Shown here piece by piece: positions 8,847-16,755 of a DNA stretch of 43,910 nt (positions are counted from its first letter, which is position 1; each line of letters opens with the position of its first letter). Source of the DNA: Solirubrobacterales bacterium. GTDB lineage: Bacteria; Actinomycetota; Thermoleophilia; Solirubrobacterales; 70-9. The stretch spans positions 1-43,910 of the forward strand of contig JAMLGI010000016.1 of NCBI GenBank assembly GCA_023958085.1, in the 5' to 3' direction. Made by a program: the position numbers and the translations under genes. The notes beneath the pieces are model-generated. The model had not been told where the DNA came from. It did not search any database and saw only the letters and a list, made by a program, of their open reading frames with translations.

Positions 8847-9497
8847 TCAGTTCCTGACGGTGCGGCGGCGCCGAAGCAGCAGCGCGCCGCCACCCACTGC
8901 CAGCACCGCCAGCATCAGGAAAGGCAGAACCGGCACCTCATCGTCACGCCCCTGCCAGTAGAGGGTCCCGTTGATCTGCGCCGGTTCGCCTCCGACCCGG
9001 AGCGGGATGGTGTAGGGAAAGATCTCGGTCCTCTCCGATTCATCCTTCACCTGGGGTGGCACTCCGTTACCCATGTAGTGGGAGCGATGGTCATGCCACT
9101 CGAATCGTCCGTCGGTATCAACCTGCTTCCAGTCCGGCTTCGCATCCTTGTCGGCCCGGGCCGGTATTTTCACGTTCGCGAACCGATCTTCGTTCTTGTA
9201 GTGGGTAGGTGAGTTCAGGTTCACCTCAACCGTCCCGTCGGCCAGGATCCGGGCGTACGGTTCACCGTCATAGCCGAGGATCTCGACCTCCCTGCCGGAG
9301 CGGTTCTCAAGCACTACGTGATCGTCGAAGTTCACGACCTGAGCCGTCAGGCCGTCAGCCAGCCGGGCGGGAGTGATCGAACTTATTACCGAACGGTAGT
9401 CCGAATTGCCCTGATGCGCGTGGGCCGTCGCTGTCACCGTGCCCACGATGGCGAGGGCCAGCAAGAGAAGGCCCGCGACTGACTTGAGGAACGCCAC
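8847..9497 (-). CDS. Secreted, membrane-anchored protein with His-rich motif
   Basis: A 216-residue protein with a Sec signal peptide (hydrophobic about 8-24, likely cleavage AHA|HQG near residue 27), an extracytoplasmic beta-rich domain, and one C-terminal membrane helix (about 190-208) followed by RRRR, so the domain faces outward. The motif WHDHRSHYMG and the His just after the predicted cleavage site recall extracytoplasmic metal-handling proteins, but I cannot name a family. Start is GTG at 9497, with TAGACT ending 7 nt before it. Confidence 0.72.
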   Translation of the reverse strand: MAFLKSVAGLLLLALAIVGTVTATAHAHQGNSDYRSVISSITPARLADGLTAQVVNFDDHVVLENRSGREVEILGYDGEPYARILADGTVEVNLNSPTHYKNEDRFANVKIPARADKDAKPDWKQVDTDGRFEWHDHRSHYMGNGVPPQVKDESERTEIFPYTIPLRVGGEPAQINGTLYWQGRDDEVPVLPFLMLAVLAVGGGALLLRRRRTVRN

Positions 9498-9504
9498 GGC
9501 GGCC

Positions 9505-9510
9505 AGTCTA
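9505..9510 (-). promoter_or_regulatory. -10 element TAGACT, leaderless promoter of the secreted protein gene
   Basis: TAGACT ends 7 nt before the GTG start at 9497. The same hexamer at the same spacing precedes dnaG (15712-15717). Confidence 0.6.
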
Positions 9511-9594
9511 CCCGTACGCTTCGTCCGCGAAGACTACCCTTCGGGGAGTATCGATCCGAGGGCTGCCGGCCCTTCACCGAGAGGAGACTCCGAA

Positions 9595-10530
9595 TTGGCT
9601 CACCCCCCCGGCCCCGAGCAGAGCGAACCCGGTCGTGCGTCTCCGGCCGAGTCCGGCCGAGCGAAGAACCCGATCACGGCGACCGTCTTCAGTGACCCTG
9701 CCTGCCCATTCGGCTACTCGGCGAATCCGGTCCTCAGGACACTCGAGTGGCGCTACCGCGATCAGATCACCTGGGATCTGGTCACGATCGGCCTTTCCGA
9801 CCCGGAGAACCCCTCTCCCTACGGCCCCGCGGAGCAGGCTGCCGGGTGGATTGAATTCAGGGAGCGGTACGGGATGCCGTTCGCGGCCGAACCCAAGGCC
9901 CGATCCTTCACCACCGCACGTGCCTGCCAGACGATCGCCTCCGCCCGCCTCTCACACCCCGGCAGCGAGTGGCGCGTTTTCAGGACCTTTCAGTTGCTTC
10001 ACTTCAATACTCCCCTGCTGCTCGACGATGACGACCATCTCGCCGAGGCCCTGGCCACGGTTCCCGGAATTGACGCAGCGGCGGTCGCCGCCCGGGTTGA
10101 CTCGACCGAGGTCCGGGCCGCGTATCTGACCGACCACAGTCTCGCCCGCCGCGCCGGTCGCGGCCCGGCGTGGCTTCAGGGGCGCACTGCCGATTCGCCC
10201 CAGGGACCGCGCTACACGGCCCCCTCGGTGATCTTCAGCCGGGAAGGACAACGCTGCGAGATCGGCGGGTTCCAGCCGATCGAGGCCTACGACGTGGTGA
10301 TCGCCAATCTCGATCCGGGCCTGAACCGGCTCGACCCGGCCGAGGATCCGCTGGACGCCCTGCGCCTCTATCCCGCCGGGCTGACCACCAGTGAGGTCGC
10401 CTCGCTTCAGTCACCGGGTTCCGAGGCTCCAGACCGTGGCCGCACCGAGCGCGAGCTGGTCCGTCTGGTCGGCTCCGGCCGGGTGCGACGGGTCCCGCTG
10501 GGCAGCGACGCCCTGTGGCTCACTTCCTGA
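9595..10530 (+). CDS. DsbA/FrnE-family thioredoxin-fold protein
   Basis: A 311-residue protein. The N-terminal 25 residues are Pro/Gly/Ser-rich. A DsbA-like domain then has FSDPACPFGYS (C37-P-F-G40), where the second cysteine of the usual CxxC is replaced by Gly. The helical insert and the PSVIF cis-Pro region follow. A C-terminal segment from about residue 260 (LTTSEVASL to ELVRLVGSGRVRRV) looks like a small winged helix. With a single active-site Cys it may be an isomerase or glutathione-transferase-like enzyme rather than a dithiol oxidase. Start is TTG at 9595, supported by GAGGAG at about 9581-9586; upstream starts would overlap the divergent gene. No signal peptide, so it is likely cytoplasmic. 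Confidence 0.78.
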   Translation: MAHPPGPEQSEPGRASPAESGRAKNPITATVFSDPACPFGYSANPVLRTLEWRYRDQITWDLVTIGLSDPENPSPYGPAEQAAGWIEFRERYGMPFAAEPKARSFTTARACQTIASARLSHPGSEWRVFRTFQLLHFNTPLLLDDDDHLAEALATVPGIDAAAVAARVDSTEVRAAYLTDHSLARRAGRGPAWLQGRTADSPQGPRYTAPSVIFSREGQRCEIGGFQPIEAYDVVIANLDPGLNRLDPAEDPLDALRLYPAGLTTSEVASLQSPGSEAPDRGRTERELVRLVGSGRVRRVPLGSDALWLTS

Positions 10531-10569
10531 TCTCTGCCGCGACTCCCGGAACCCACAGACCGAACGAAA

Positions 10570-10596
10570 GCGACCCGGGCCGAGGGCCCGGGTCGC
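10570..10596. terminator. Bidirectional hairpin between convergent genes
   Basis: Perfect 12-bp stem (GCGACCCGGGCC with GGCCCGGGTCGC) and a GAG loop. It serves both the DsbA-like gene (plus) and the coiled-coil/winged-helix gene (minus). There is no long U-tract. Confidence 0.75.
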
Positions 10597-10615
10597 GTCG
10601 TCAAGCCAGACTGTT

Positions 10616-11065
10616 TCAGCTGAGCTTGTAGGTCTTTGACGCCGACTTCTTGACCTTGCCTTCGGCGACCGCCTTCTTGGCAATGTTGTTCGCCGCGCTG
10701 GCCTGTATGCCGATGCCGCGGGCGATGTCTGCCAGCTTCGAGTCCGGATTCTTGCCGACATAATCCAGGAACTGCTTTTCCCGCATCCCCCGCGGGGCAC
10801 GCGTGCCACCCTTGGCGGCGGAACCGTCGCCTCCGAGTGCCTTCTGAATCCGTGACTGGGCGTCCTTGATCGCCTTCTCCGCCTCACGAGCTTCCTGCTT
10901 GGCCCGGGCCTTCTTGTCCTTGTACTCGGCCTTCACCTTGGCGGTGGCGTCCTTGGTGGCTTCACGGACTGCATCCCTGACCGCCCGACTCTCTTCAACC
11001 GAAAGCTGTTTCAGCTTTCCGGCTGACTGTTCCAACTGCTTGATCGCATCTTCGATGCTTGACAT
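10616..11065 (-). CDS. Coiled-coil / winged-helix protein, possibly nucleoid-associated
   Basis: A 149-residue protein, Lys/Ala-rich. Residues 1-75 form a long charged helix (coiled coil: EEVSRAV-type repeats rich in E, K, A). A Gly/Ala/Lys linker follows, and then a winged-helix-like domain at about 93-149 (FLDYVGKNPDSKLADIARG, then ANNIAKKAVAEGKVKK). A helical oligomerisation part plus a small DNA-binding part suggests a nucleoid-associated protein, but this is inference. Unlike most genes here it has a proper leader: GAGGAG lies 5 nt before the ATG at 11065, downstream of an AT-rich promoter region. It may therefore be strongly expressed. Confidence 0.7.
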   Translation of the reverse strand: MSSIEDAIKQLEQSAGKLKQLSVEESRAVRDAVREATKDATAKVKAEYKDKKARAKQEAREAEKAIKDAQSRIQKALGGDGSAAKGGTRAPRGMREKQFLDYVGKNPDSKLADIARGIGIQASAANNIAKKAVAEGKVKKSASKTYKLS

Positions 11066-11073
11066 TACTTCTC

Positions 11074-11130
11074 CTCGTTTATTTCAGATGAAGGCAGATG
11101 CCAGATAATCATATGCCATAAGCGATACTT
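11074..11130 (-). promoter_or_regulatory. AT-rich promoter region and leader of the coiled-coil/winged-helix gene
   Basis: Read on the minus strand, this stretch holds TATGATTATCT followed by a leader with AAATAAACGAGGAG and the ATG. It is clearly AT-richer than its surroundings. The exact -10 (TATGAT or GATTAT) cannot be decided. Confidence 0.45.
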
Positions 11131-11198
11131 GAAGGCACGATTGTGTACATCAACTGCGCGATCCTGCCTCGATCAAACTTCGGAGCCCGCTTGAAGTA

Positions 11199-11272
<74 letters not shown>

Positions 11273-11318
11273 GGATCAGGAACTGATCGCTCCCGATCAG
11301 CGCCGGATTCTATGAAGC

Positions 11319-11681
11319 TCAGATCGCGAAGAGCTGCGAGAGGGACCTGCCCACATCCGGCGGCTCCTCCATGCCGGTGGCTTCCGCTGCGACCCCGGCC
11401 GCCAGGGCCTCGGCGGCCTCGGAGATCTGGCTCGCCCGGCTGGCCCGGATCTCGCCGGCCTTGGCCGCGTCGGAAAGATCCGACTCCATCAGTCCGGCCA
11501 GTTCACCAAGCCTCCTGAGGCCAAGCGTGGTTGCGGTCCCGTGGAGCGCGTGGGCTTCCTGCCGCAGCGTCTCGAAGTCGGTGGTTCCCGTGTCGAGCCC
11601 GGCCGAGATCACGTCACAGCGTTGACGGGCCTCCTTGGCGAACGCGTTTAGCAGTTCCCCGTTCGGCTTCTCTTCGCTCAC
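11319..11681 (-). CDS. Hpt (histidine phosphotransfer) domain protein
   Basis: A 120-residue all-helical protein. The motif HALHGTATTLG starting at H44 matches the Hpt pattern H-x-x-K/H-G-x-x-x-x-L-G, where the first His accepts phosphate from a response-regulator receiver. No histidine kinase or receiver gene is adjacent, so it would act in a phosphorelay encoded elsewhere. Start is GTG at 11681, preceded by GGGGGTGA at a usable distance. The tRNA lies 46 bp downstream on the same strand. Confidence is moderate, because the domain is short and only the motif supports it. Confidence 0.7.
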   Translation of the reverse strand: MSEEKPNGELLNAFAKEARQRCDVISAGLDTGTTDFETLRQEAHALHGTATTLGLRRLGELAGLMESDLSDAAKAGEIRASRASQISEAAEALAAGVAAEATGMEEPPDVGRSLSQLFAI

Positions 11682-11759
11682 AGCTCGTCACCCCCTGAAG
11701 ATGGTCTCCGACGTCTCTCCCCTCCATTCTTGCCGTTTCCGCGATCCGCTGCACGGCGG

Positions 11760-11765
11760 TAGTCT
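11760..11765 (+). promoter_or_regulatory. -10 element TAGTCT of the SDR-glycosyltransferase operon
   Basis: TAGTCT lies 38 nt before the ATG at 11804. Here a leader of about 32 nt with a GGAGCGGGA ribosome binding site is predicted, so this promoter contrasts with the leaderless ones. Confidence 0.45.
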
Positions 11766-11803
11766 GTCCCGGCATCTGACCAGCGGGCGGAAACGGAGCG
11801 GGA

Positions 11804-12541
11804 ATGGCGAAAAGAGCGGCACTGGTAACCGGGGGTTCGGGCGGCATCGGCCTGGCGATTGCCCGCCGGTTGGCAGAGAGCGGGTACGCGATCACCATCT
11901 CGGGTCGCCGGGAAGAGAAGCTTGTCAAGACCGCCAGGGAGCTGACCGACGAAGGCCTCGAAGTCCATGCCGTCGCCGCCGATGTCAGCAGCGAGGAGGC
12001 TGTGGTCGGCCTCGTCGCCAGTCATCTGGATCGGTGGGGTCGAATCGACTGCCTGGTCAACAATGCCGGGATCGGGATCGGCCAGCCGATCGATCAGATC
12101 ACCGCCAAGCACCTCGATCTCCAAGTGGGGGTGAACCTCCGTGCGACGGCGCTGGCCACCCGTGAGGCCCTTCCGAAGCTGCGTGAGGCCGGACGGGAGC
12201 ACGGCAAGGCGCTGATCGTGAACCTTGCCTCGATCGCCGGAGTCCAGTCTCCCCCGTGGCTCTCGATCTACGGGGCGACCAAGGCTGCCGTCCTCGGGTT
12301 CTCCCGATCGACCCAGAAGGAGGTCGGTGAGGACGGGGTTGCGGTCACCGCGATCGCCCCCGGCTTCGTCGCCACCGAGATGACCGAGTTCGTCCAGGGG
12401 GAGATCCGCCCGGAGAAGATGATGCGACCCGAGGACATCGCCGAGGCCGTCGACTTTCTGCTCCGGGTCTCGCCCAACTGTGCCGTCCCCGAGCTGGTCA
12501 TGGCCCGACCGGGTTCGGGACCGGACTCGGGCGGGATGTGA
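11804..12541 (+). CDS. Short-chain dehydrogenase/reductase (classical SDR)
   Basis: A 245-residue classical SDR, close to the standard length. TGGSGGIG at 9-16 binds NAD(P), NNAG is at 86-89, and the catalytic S143, Y156 and K160 (YGATK) are all present. The PGFVATEM segment after the active site is also typical. R34-R36 after strand 2 (SGRREEK) suggests NADPH preference. The substrate is unknown. It has a good ribosome binding site (GGAGCGGGA) and is followed after 7 bp by a glycosyltransferase, so the two may act on one lipid or secondary metabolite. Confidence 0.9.
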   Translation: MAKRAALVTGGSGGIGLAIARRLAESGYAITISGRREEKLVKTARELTDEGLEVHAVAADVSSEEAVVGLVASHLDRWGRIDCLVNNAGIGIGQPIDQITAKHLDLQVGVNLRATALATREALPKLREAGREHGKALIVNLASIAGVQSPPWLSIYGATKAAVLGFSRSTQKEVGEDGVAVTAIAPGFVATEMTEFVQGEIRPEKMMRPEDIAEAVDFLLRVSPNCAVPELVMARPGSGPDSGGM

Positions 12542-12548
12542 ACCGGGG

Positions 12549-13727
12549 GTGCGTTGCCTGGTAGCGGCCTTCGGGGATCCGGGCCACGTTTTTCCCGCGA
12601 TCAGCCTCTCCCGGAAGCTGCGGGAGCGGGGTCACGAAGTGATTCTCGAGACCTGGCCGCAGTGGGAGCAAGCGGTCACCGAAGCCGGGCTCGGGTTCCG
12701 TAGCGCCGATCAGTACCAGGTTTTCCCGCCCCCGTCCGGTGGCCGTGCTGGAAGCGGGGCGGCTGCCCGGGCGCTGCTGCCGCTGCTGGAGGAGTTCCGC
12801 CCGGATGTGGTGGTGAACGACGTGCTCACGGTCGCTCCCGCCCTCGCCGCGGAGGCGTTCGGAGCTCGTCGGGCGACCCTGATCCCGCACATCTATCCGG
12901 TGGCCGCGGAAGGCCTGCCCCTGTTCTCGATCGGGGCCGGACCACCGCGCACGGCTTCCGGCACCCGATTCTGGAAGGCCACCGACCGCCTGGTACGCCA
13001 CGGGCTGGAACGGGGCCGCCGGGACCTGAACGCCCAGCGGCAGATCACCGGTCTGCCGCCGACCGACCGATTCCACGGCGGGACCAGCCCCGATCTTGCC
13101 CTGGTCGCCACCTTTCCCCAACTCGAATACGACCGGACCTGGCCGGACGGGGTTCACGTGACCGGACCGATGCATTTCGAGCTCCCCCACCCCGAGATGG
13201 AACTCCCCCCGGGTGACGAACCACTGATTCTGGTTGCTCCCAGCACCTCCCAGGATCCCGACAACCGCCTGGTCCGGGCGGCGCTCGCGGCTTTCAGCCA
13301 CCAGCCGGTCAGAGTGATCGCAACGACCAACCGGGTGCGACCGAGCCGGCCGATCGAGGTGCCCGGGAACGCGGTGCTGGTCGAGTGGCTGAGCTACAGC
13401 CAGATCCTGCCGCTCGCCTCGGTGGTGATCTGCCACGGTGGCCACGGGACGGTGGCCCGGGCACTCGGGGCAGGGGTGCCGGTCCTGGCCTGCCCCGCCG
13501 CCGGTGACATGAACGAAACCGCGATGCGGATCGCCTGGGCCAGGGTCGGACGCTCGGTCCGCTGGAGCCTCACCGGACCGCGCAGCCTCCGGTGGGCCGT
13601 GGCCGAGATCCTGGGCGACCCGGTCTATCGGGTCCGGGCCGGTCAGATCCGCTGCTGGGATCGTCAGAACGACGGCCCCGCTCACGGGGCCGACCTGATC
13701 GAGAGGCTCTCCGCCGGACGGCTGTAG
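12549..13727 (+). CDS. GT1-family (UGT/MGT-like) glycosyltransferase
   Basis: A 392-residue GT-B protein. The N-terminus has FGDPGHVFPAISLSRKLRERGHEV, the acceptor-binding start of the UGT/macroside glycosyltransferase family. The C-terminal half has the donor-site signature CHGGHGTVARALGAGVPVLACP, followed by GDMNETAMRI. Such enzymes move a sugar from a nucleotide donor to a small hydrophobic acceptor. The acceptor is unknown. Start is GTG at 12549, 7 bp after the SDR stop; the SDR and this gene form an operon. It ends 26 bp before the convergent tRNA-Asn. Confidence 0.88.
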   Translation: MRCLVAAFGDPGHVFPAISLSRKLRERGHEVILETWPQWEQAVTEAGLGFRSADQYQVFPPPSGGRAGSGAAARALLPLLEEFRPDVVVNDVLTVAPALAAEAFGARRATLIPHIYPVAAEGLPLFSIGAGPPRTASGTRFWKATDRLVRHGLERGRRDLNAQRQITGLPPTDRFHGGTSPDLALVATFPQLEYDRTWPDGVHVTGPMHFELPHPEMELPPGDEPLILVAPSTSQDPDNRLVRAALAAFSHQPVRVIATTNRVRPSRPIEVPGNAVLVEWLSYSQILPLASVVICHGGHGTVARALGAGVPVLACPAAGDMNETAMRIAWARVGRSVRWSLTGPRSLRWAVAEILGDPVYRVRAGQIRCWDRQNDGPAHGADLIERLSAGRL

Positions 13728-13753
13728 ATGCCTGCTTCCGGGCGGAATCGAAG

Positions 13754-13826
13754 CTCGGGGGGGCGGACTCGAACCGCCAACCGTTCGGTTAACAGCCGAA
13801 TGCTCTACCGATTGAGCTACCCCCGA
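13754..13826 (-). tRNA. tRNA-Asn (anticodon GTT)
   Basis: The 73-nt cloverleaf has acceptor TCGGGGG/CCCCCGA, D-arm GCTC...GAGC, anticodon stem TTCGG/CCGAA with loop CTGTTAA, T-arm with GGTTCGAGTCC, and discriminator G as expected for Asn. CCA is not encoded. Confidence 0.93.
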
Positions 13827-13837
13827 CCGCGTTCGGG

Positions 13838-13843
13838 AGATTA
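13838..13843 (-). promoter_or_regulatory. -10 element TAATCT, promoter of tRNA-Asn
   Basis: TAATCT lies 11 nt before the tRNA 5' end, which would give a transcript with a short 5' extension for RNase P to remove. The hexamer lies between the dnaG stop and the tRNA. Confidence 0.55.
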
Positions 13844-13913
13844 CCGGACCGGACCGATCGGATGGCTCCCCGCCGGTCGCGGAGGCCGCCGCTGCATCGA
13901 GCGCTGCTTTTCC

Positions 13914-15704
13914 TCATTCCACGCTCTCGTGATCCTCTGCACGAAGCACCGACTCGGCCAGGGTCGACCGCTTGCGGTGAAGCTCGGCGAGGGTCGCGTG
14001 ATCGCCCCGGTCGCTGCTCTCCCGGATCTCGTCATCGAGGGCCAGCAGTTCGAGTTCCATGAAGTTCCTCCGGATCGAACCGCTGCCCACCCGGTCGGGG
14101 TCAACCCGGGCGGTCAGGGCAGCGATCAGGCGGCGCAGATCGTGGTCATCGGGATCGAGTCCGGCCGCCGGGTCCTCAAGGTGATCCTGAAGCCAGGCGA
14201 CCGTCCGCTCGATCAAGGGAGAAGAGAGGTGTCGCGCTTCCAGCCGACGGAGCCACTCGGCTCCCTCGTCCGGGCGTGAGACGCACATCGCCAGCAGCGA
14301 CCGTTCGGTGCGCTCACGCTTGGTCAGCAGGGACCCGGGCCGGGCCGGAGCCGTGGCATCCACATCGGGCCGGGATCCCGGACCGGCCTCTGCCCCGGTC
14401 CCGGTCGGCGCCTCTGCGATCCGGGCAGCTACCACTCCCGGCTCGATCCGCAGTCGTTCCGCGGCCCTTCGGCTCAGCTCCTGGCGGGCCGCCCCGTCCG
14501 GCACGGTGGCCAGCACCGGGGCGATCTCGGCCATCCCCCGATCACGATCCCGGGGTGACTCGCTGTCGACCCCGCCCAGGATCAGATCGAGCCGGAACTC
14601 GGTCAGTTCGACCGCCGAATCAACCAGTTGACGAAAGCGGTCCGCTCCGCCATCGGTGGTCACCATCTCGGCCGGGTCGGTGCCGGCCGGCATCGCTGCC
14701 ACCAGGATCCGCAGTCGGCGCCGGGCCGCGATCTCCCCGGCCCGAACCATCGCTTCCTGGCCGGCAGTGTCGGCGTCGAGGGCCAGGATCACGGTGTCGG
14801 TCCGGGCGGAAAGCTGGGCCAGCTGCGACTCGGTGACCGAGGTCCCCATTGCCCCGACCGCTTCGGTAAACCCGACCTGGTGAAGCGCGATCACATCGGT
14901 GTACCCCTCGACCAGGATCGCCCGTCCACGCTTGCCGATCGACCAGCGGGCGCGATCGATCCCGTAGAGGACGTCGCTCTTGTGAAAAAGCTCACCTTCA
15001 GCCGAGTTCAGATATTTCGGTTGCTGATCCGGCCTCGTGGCACGGGCCCCGAAGCCGATCACCCGATCCCGGACGTCCCGGATCGGAAAGGTGATCCGGG
15101 CCCGAAAACGGTCGTAGTGGCCTCCCTGGCGCCCCCTGGTGGCGAGTCCGACCCGTTCCAGTTCCGGCACCCGGTACCCGGCCCGCTGGCTGCGGACGAG
15201 GAGCGTGTCCCAGGCGCTGGGGGCGTAGCCGACCCCGAACTCGGCCAGGATCTCCGGGTCGAGGCCACGATCGGCCAGGTAGCTGCGGGCCCTGCCCGCC
15301 TCCGAACCCTCCTTCAGCACGTTTTCGTAGAACAGCGCTGCCCGACCCATCAACTCGATCAACCTGGCGCGCTCGGACCGGCGCCGTTCAGCCTCGGGGT
15401 CCTCCTCCTCGCGGGAAAGCTCGATCCCGTACCGCTCGGCCAGCAGTTCAACCGCTTCCGGGAAGTCGATGCCTTCCACCGCCATCACGAAATCGAACAG
15501 GTCGCCCCCCACCCCGCAACCGAAGCAGTAGTAGAGCCCGTCGGCCTGGTTCACCGAGAAGGAGGGTGTTCGCTCGTCGTGGAACGGGCAGAGACCGGTG
15601 TGTCTGCCTCCCTGTTGACGCAGGTCGGTGTGGGCGGAGGCAAGCTCCACCAGATCGGCCGCCGAACGGACCTGCTGAATCGTTTCGTCGCTGAACCGGG
15701 ACAG
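13914..15704 (-). CDS. dnaG: DNA primase DnaG, probable CTG start
   Basis: DnaG makes RNA primers at the replication fork. The protein (596 residues from the CTG) has the N-terminal zinc finger (C39, H42, C60, C63 in CPFHDERTPSF and CFGCGVGGD), then the primase core, and the TOPRIM domain with VEGYTDV and LDADTAG, and a C-terminal DnaB-binding region. The canonical start nearest to the zinc finger is GTG at 15650, but this removes the conserved helix RFSDETIQQVRSAADL. In frame before it the only plausible start is CTG at 15704, exactly 7 nt after TAGACT, the spacing seen in the other leaderless genes. The dGTPase-like gene ends 52 bp upstream. Confidence 0.93.
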   Translation of the reverse strand: MSRFSDETIQQVRSAADLVELASAHTDLRQQGGRHTGLCPFHDERTPSFSVNQADGLYYCFGCGVGGDLFDFVMAVEGIDFPEAVELLAERYGIELSREEEDPEAERRRSERARLIELMGRAALFYENVLKEGSEAGRARSYLADRGLDPEILAEFGVGYAPSAWDTLLVRSQRAGYRVPELERVGLATRGRQGGHYDRFRARITFPIRDVRDRVIGFGARATRPDQQPKYLNSAEGELFHKSDVLYGIDRARWSIGKRGRAILVEGYTDVIALHQVGFTEAVGAMGTSVTESQLAQLSARTDTVILALDADTAGQEAMVRAGEIAARRRLRILVAAMPAGTDPAEMVTTDGGADRFRQLVDSAVELTEFRLDLILGGVDSESPRDRDRGMAEIAPVLATVPDGAARQELSRRAAERLRIEPGVVAARIAEAPTGTGAEAGPGSRPDVDATAPARPGSLLTKRERTERSLLAMCVSRPDEGAEWLRRLEARHLSSPLIERTVAWLQDHLEDPAAGLDPDDHDLRRLIAALTARVDPDRVGSGSIRRNFMELELLALDDEIRESSDRGDHATLAELHRKRSTLAESVLRAEDHESVE

Positions 15705-15711
15705 GCATCCG

Positions 15712-15717
15712 AGTCTA
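15712..15717 (-). promoter_or_regulatory. -10 element TAGACT, leaderless promoter of dnaG
   Basis: TAGACT ends 7 nt before the CTG codon at 15704. An ATG nearer to the hexamer (3 nt away) is in the wrong frame for DnaG. Confidence 0.6.
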
Positions 15718-15756
15718 GACCTACGGCCCGGATCGAGCCGGTCCTGGTGGTTCGGG

Positions 15757-16755
15757 TCAGAGCCGGGATCGCTCCGGAACGTAGAGCTCGGTGAAGTGGG
15801 CGATGCAGTAACGGTCGGTCATGCCGGCCAGCAGGTCGGTGACCCGCTGCACCGGCTCGGGTTCGGTTCCCGGGGTCTCCTCCGGACGTTCGATGTAGTG
15901 GTCGAAGAGAATCGCCAGCGCCCGGTGCACCCGTTCATGTTCGGCCCGCGCCTTCGGCCCGAGATACACCCGCTGGAACATGAACTCGCGGAGCCGCAAC
16001 ATGGCCTGTCCCATGTGCTCCGACTGGGCGAGGACTTCGCTCCCGGCCGATCGTTCGACGATGTCGGTGACCAGCGCATCGATCCGGGCCGCTCCGGTCG
16101 GTCCGAGCAGCGAGATCTCCTCTCCGGGCAGGTCATCCTCGGTCAGGATCCCGGCTCTGAGGGCATCGTCGATGTCGTGATTGATGTAGGCCACCCGGTC
16201 GACCAGGCGTACGATCTGTCCTTCCAGCGAGGCCGAACGTTCCGGACCGGTGTGCTTGAGGATTCCCTCCCGCACCGGCTGGCACAGGTTGAGGCCGCGC
16301 CCCTCCCGCTCCAGTTCATCCACCACCCGCAACGAGTGGACGTTGTGCTTGAAGCCGGCCCCCCCGTGGCGGCGGTTGGCGGCATCCAGTGCCTGCTCAC
16401 CGATGTGGCCGAACGGGGGGTGGCCAAGGTCGTGGCCGAGCCCGACGGCTTCGGTCAGATCCTCGTTCAGGCCCAGAGCCCGGGCGGCCGTTCGGGCGAT
16501 CCCGGAGGTCTCGAGAGTGTGGGTCAGCCGGGTTCGGTAGTGATCGCCTTCCGGGGCGACGAAGACCTGGGTCTTGTGCATCAGCCTCCGGAACGACTTG
16601 CTGTGGACGATCCGGTCCCGATCGCGCTGAAACGGTGTCCTGAGGGGACTGTCCGGTTCCGGCCGAACCCGGTCCGCCGGGTAGGACGGAACCGCATGGG
16701 GCGAAAGCCACTCGGACTCACGACGGCGGACCGCCGCCTCGAACTCCCCGTTCAC
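15757..16755 (-). CDS. dgt: Deoxyguanosinetriphosphate triphosphohydrolase-like protein (HD domain)
   Basis: A 332-residue HD-domain dNTP triphosphohydrolase, which hydrolyses dNTPs to nucleoside and triphosphate. Motifs: FRRLMHKTQVF, then the metal ligands H79 (LTHTLE), and H108-D109 (GLGHDLGHPPFGHIGE), and a later YINHDIDDA. The start GTG at 16755 overlaps the recO stop as GTGA. The recO-dgt-dnaG order is found in mycobacteria and relatives, with dNTP supply next to primase. The substrate preference of this type (type 2) is not fixed by the sequence. Confidence 0.92.
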   Translation of the reverse strand: MNGEFEAAVRRRESEWLSPHAVPSYPADRVRPEPDSPLRTPFQRDRDRIVHSKSFRRLMHKTQVFVAPEGDHYRTRLTHTLETSGIARTAARALGLNEDLTEAVGLGHDLGHPPFGHIGEQALDAANRRHGGAGFKHNVHSLRVVDELEREGRGLNLCQPVREGILKHTGPERSASLEGQIVRLVDRVAYINHDIDDALRAGILTEDDLPGEEISLLGPTGAARIDALVTDIVERSAGSEVLAQSEHMGQAMLRLREFMFQRVYLGPKARAEHERVHRALAILFDHYIERPEETPGTEPEPVQRVTDLLAGMTDRYCIAHFTELYVPERSRL

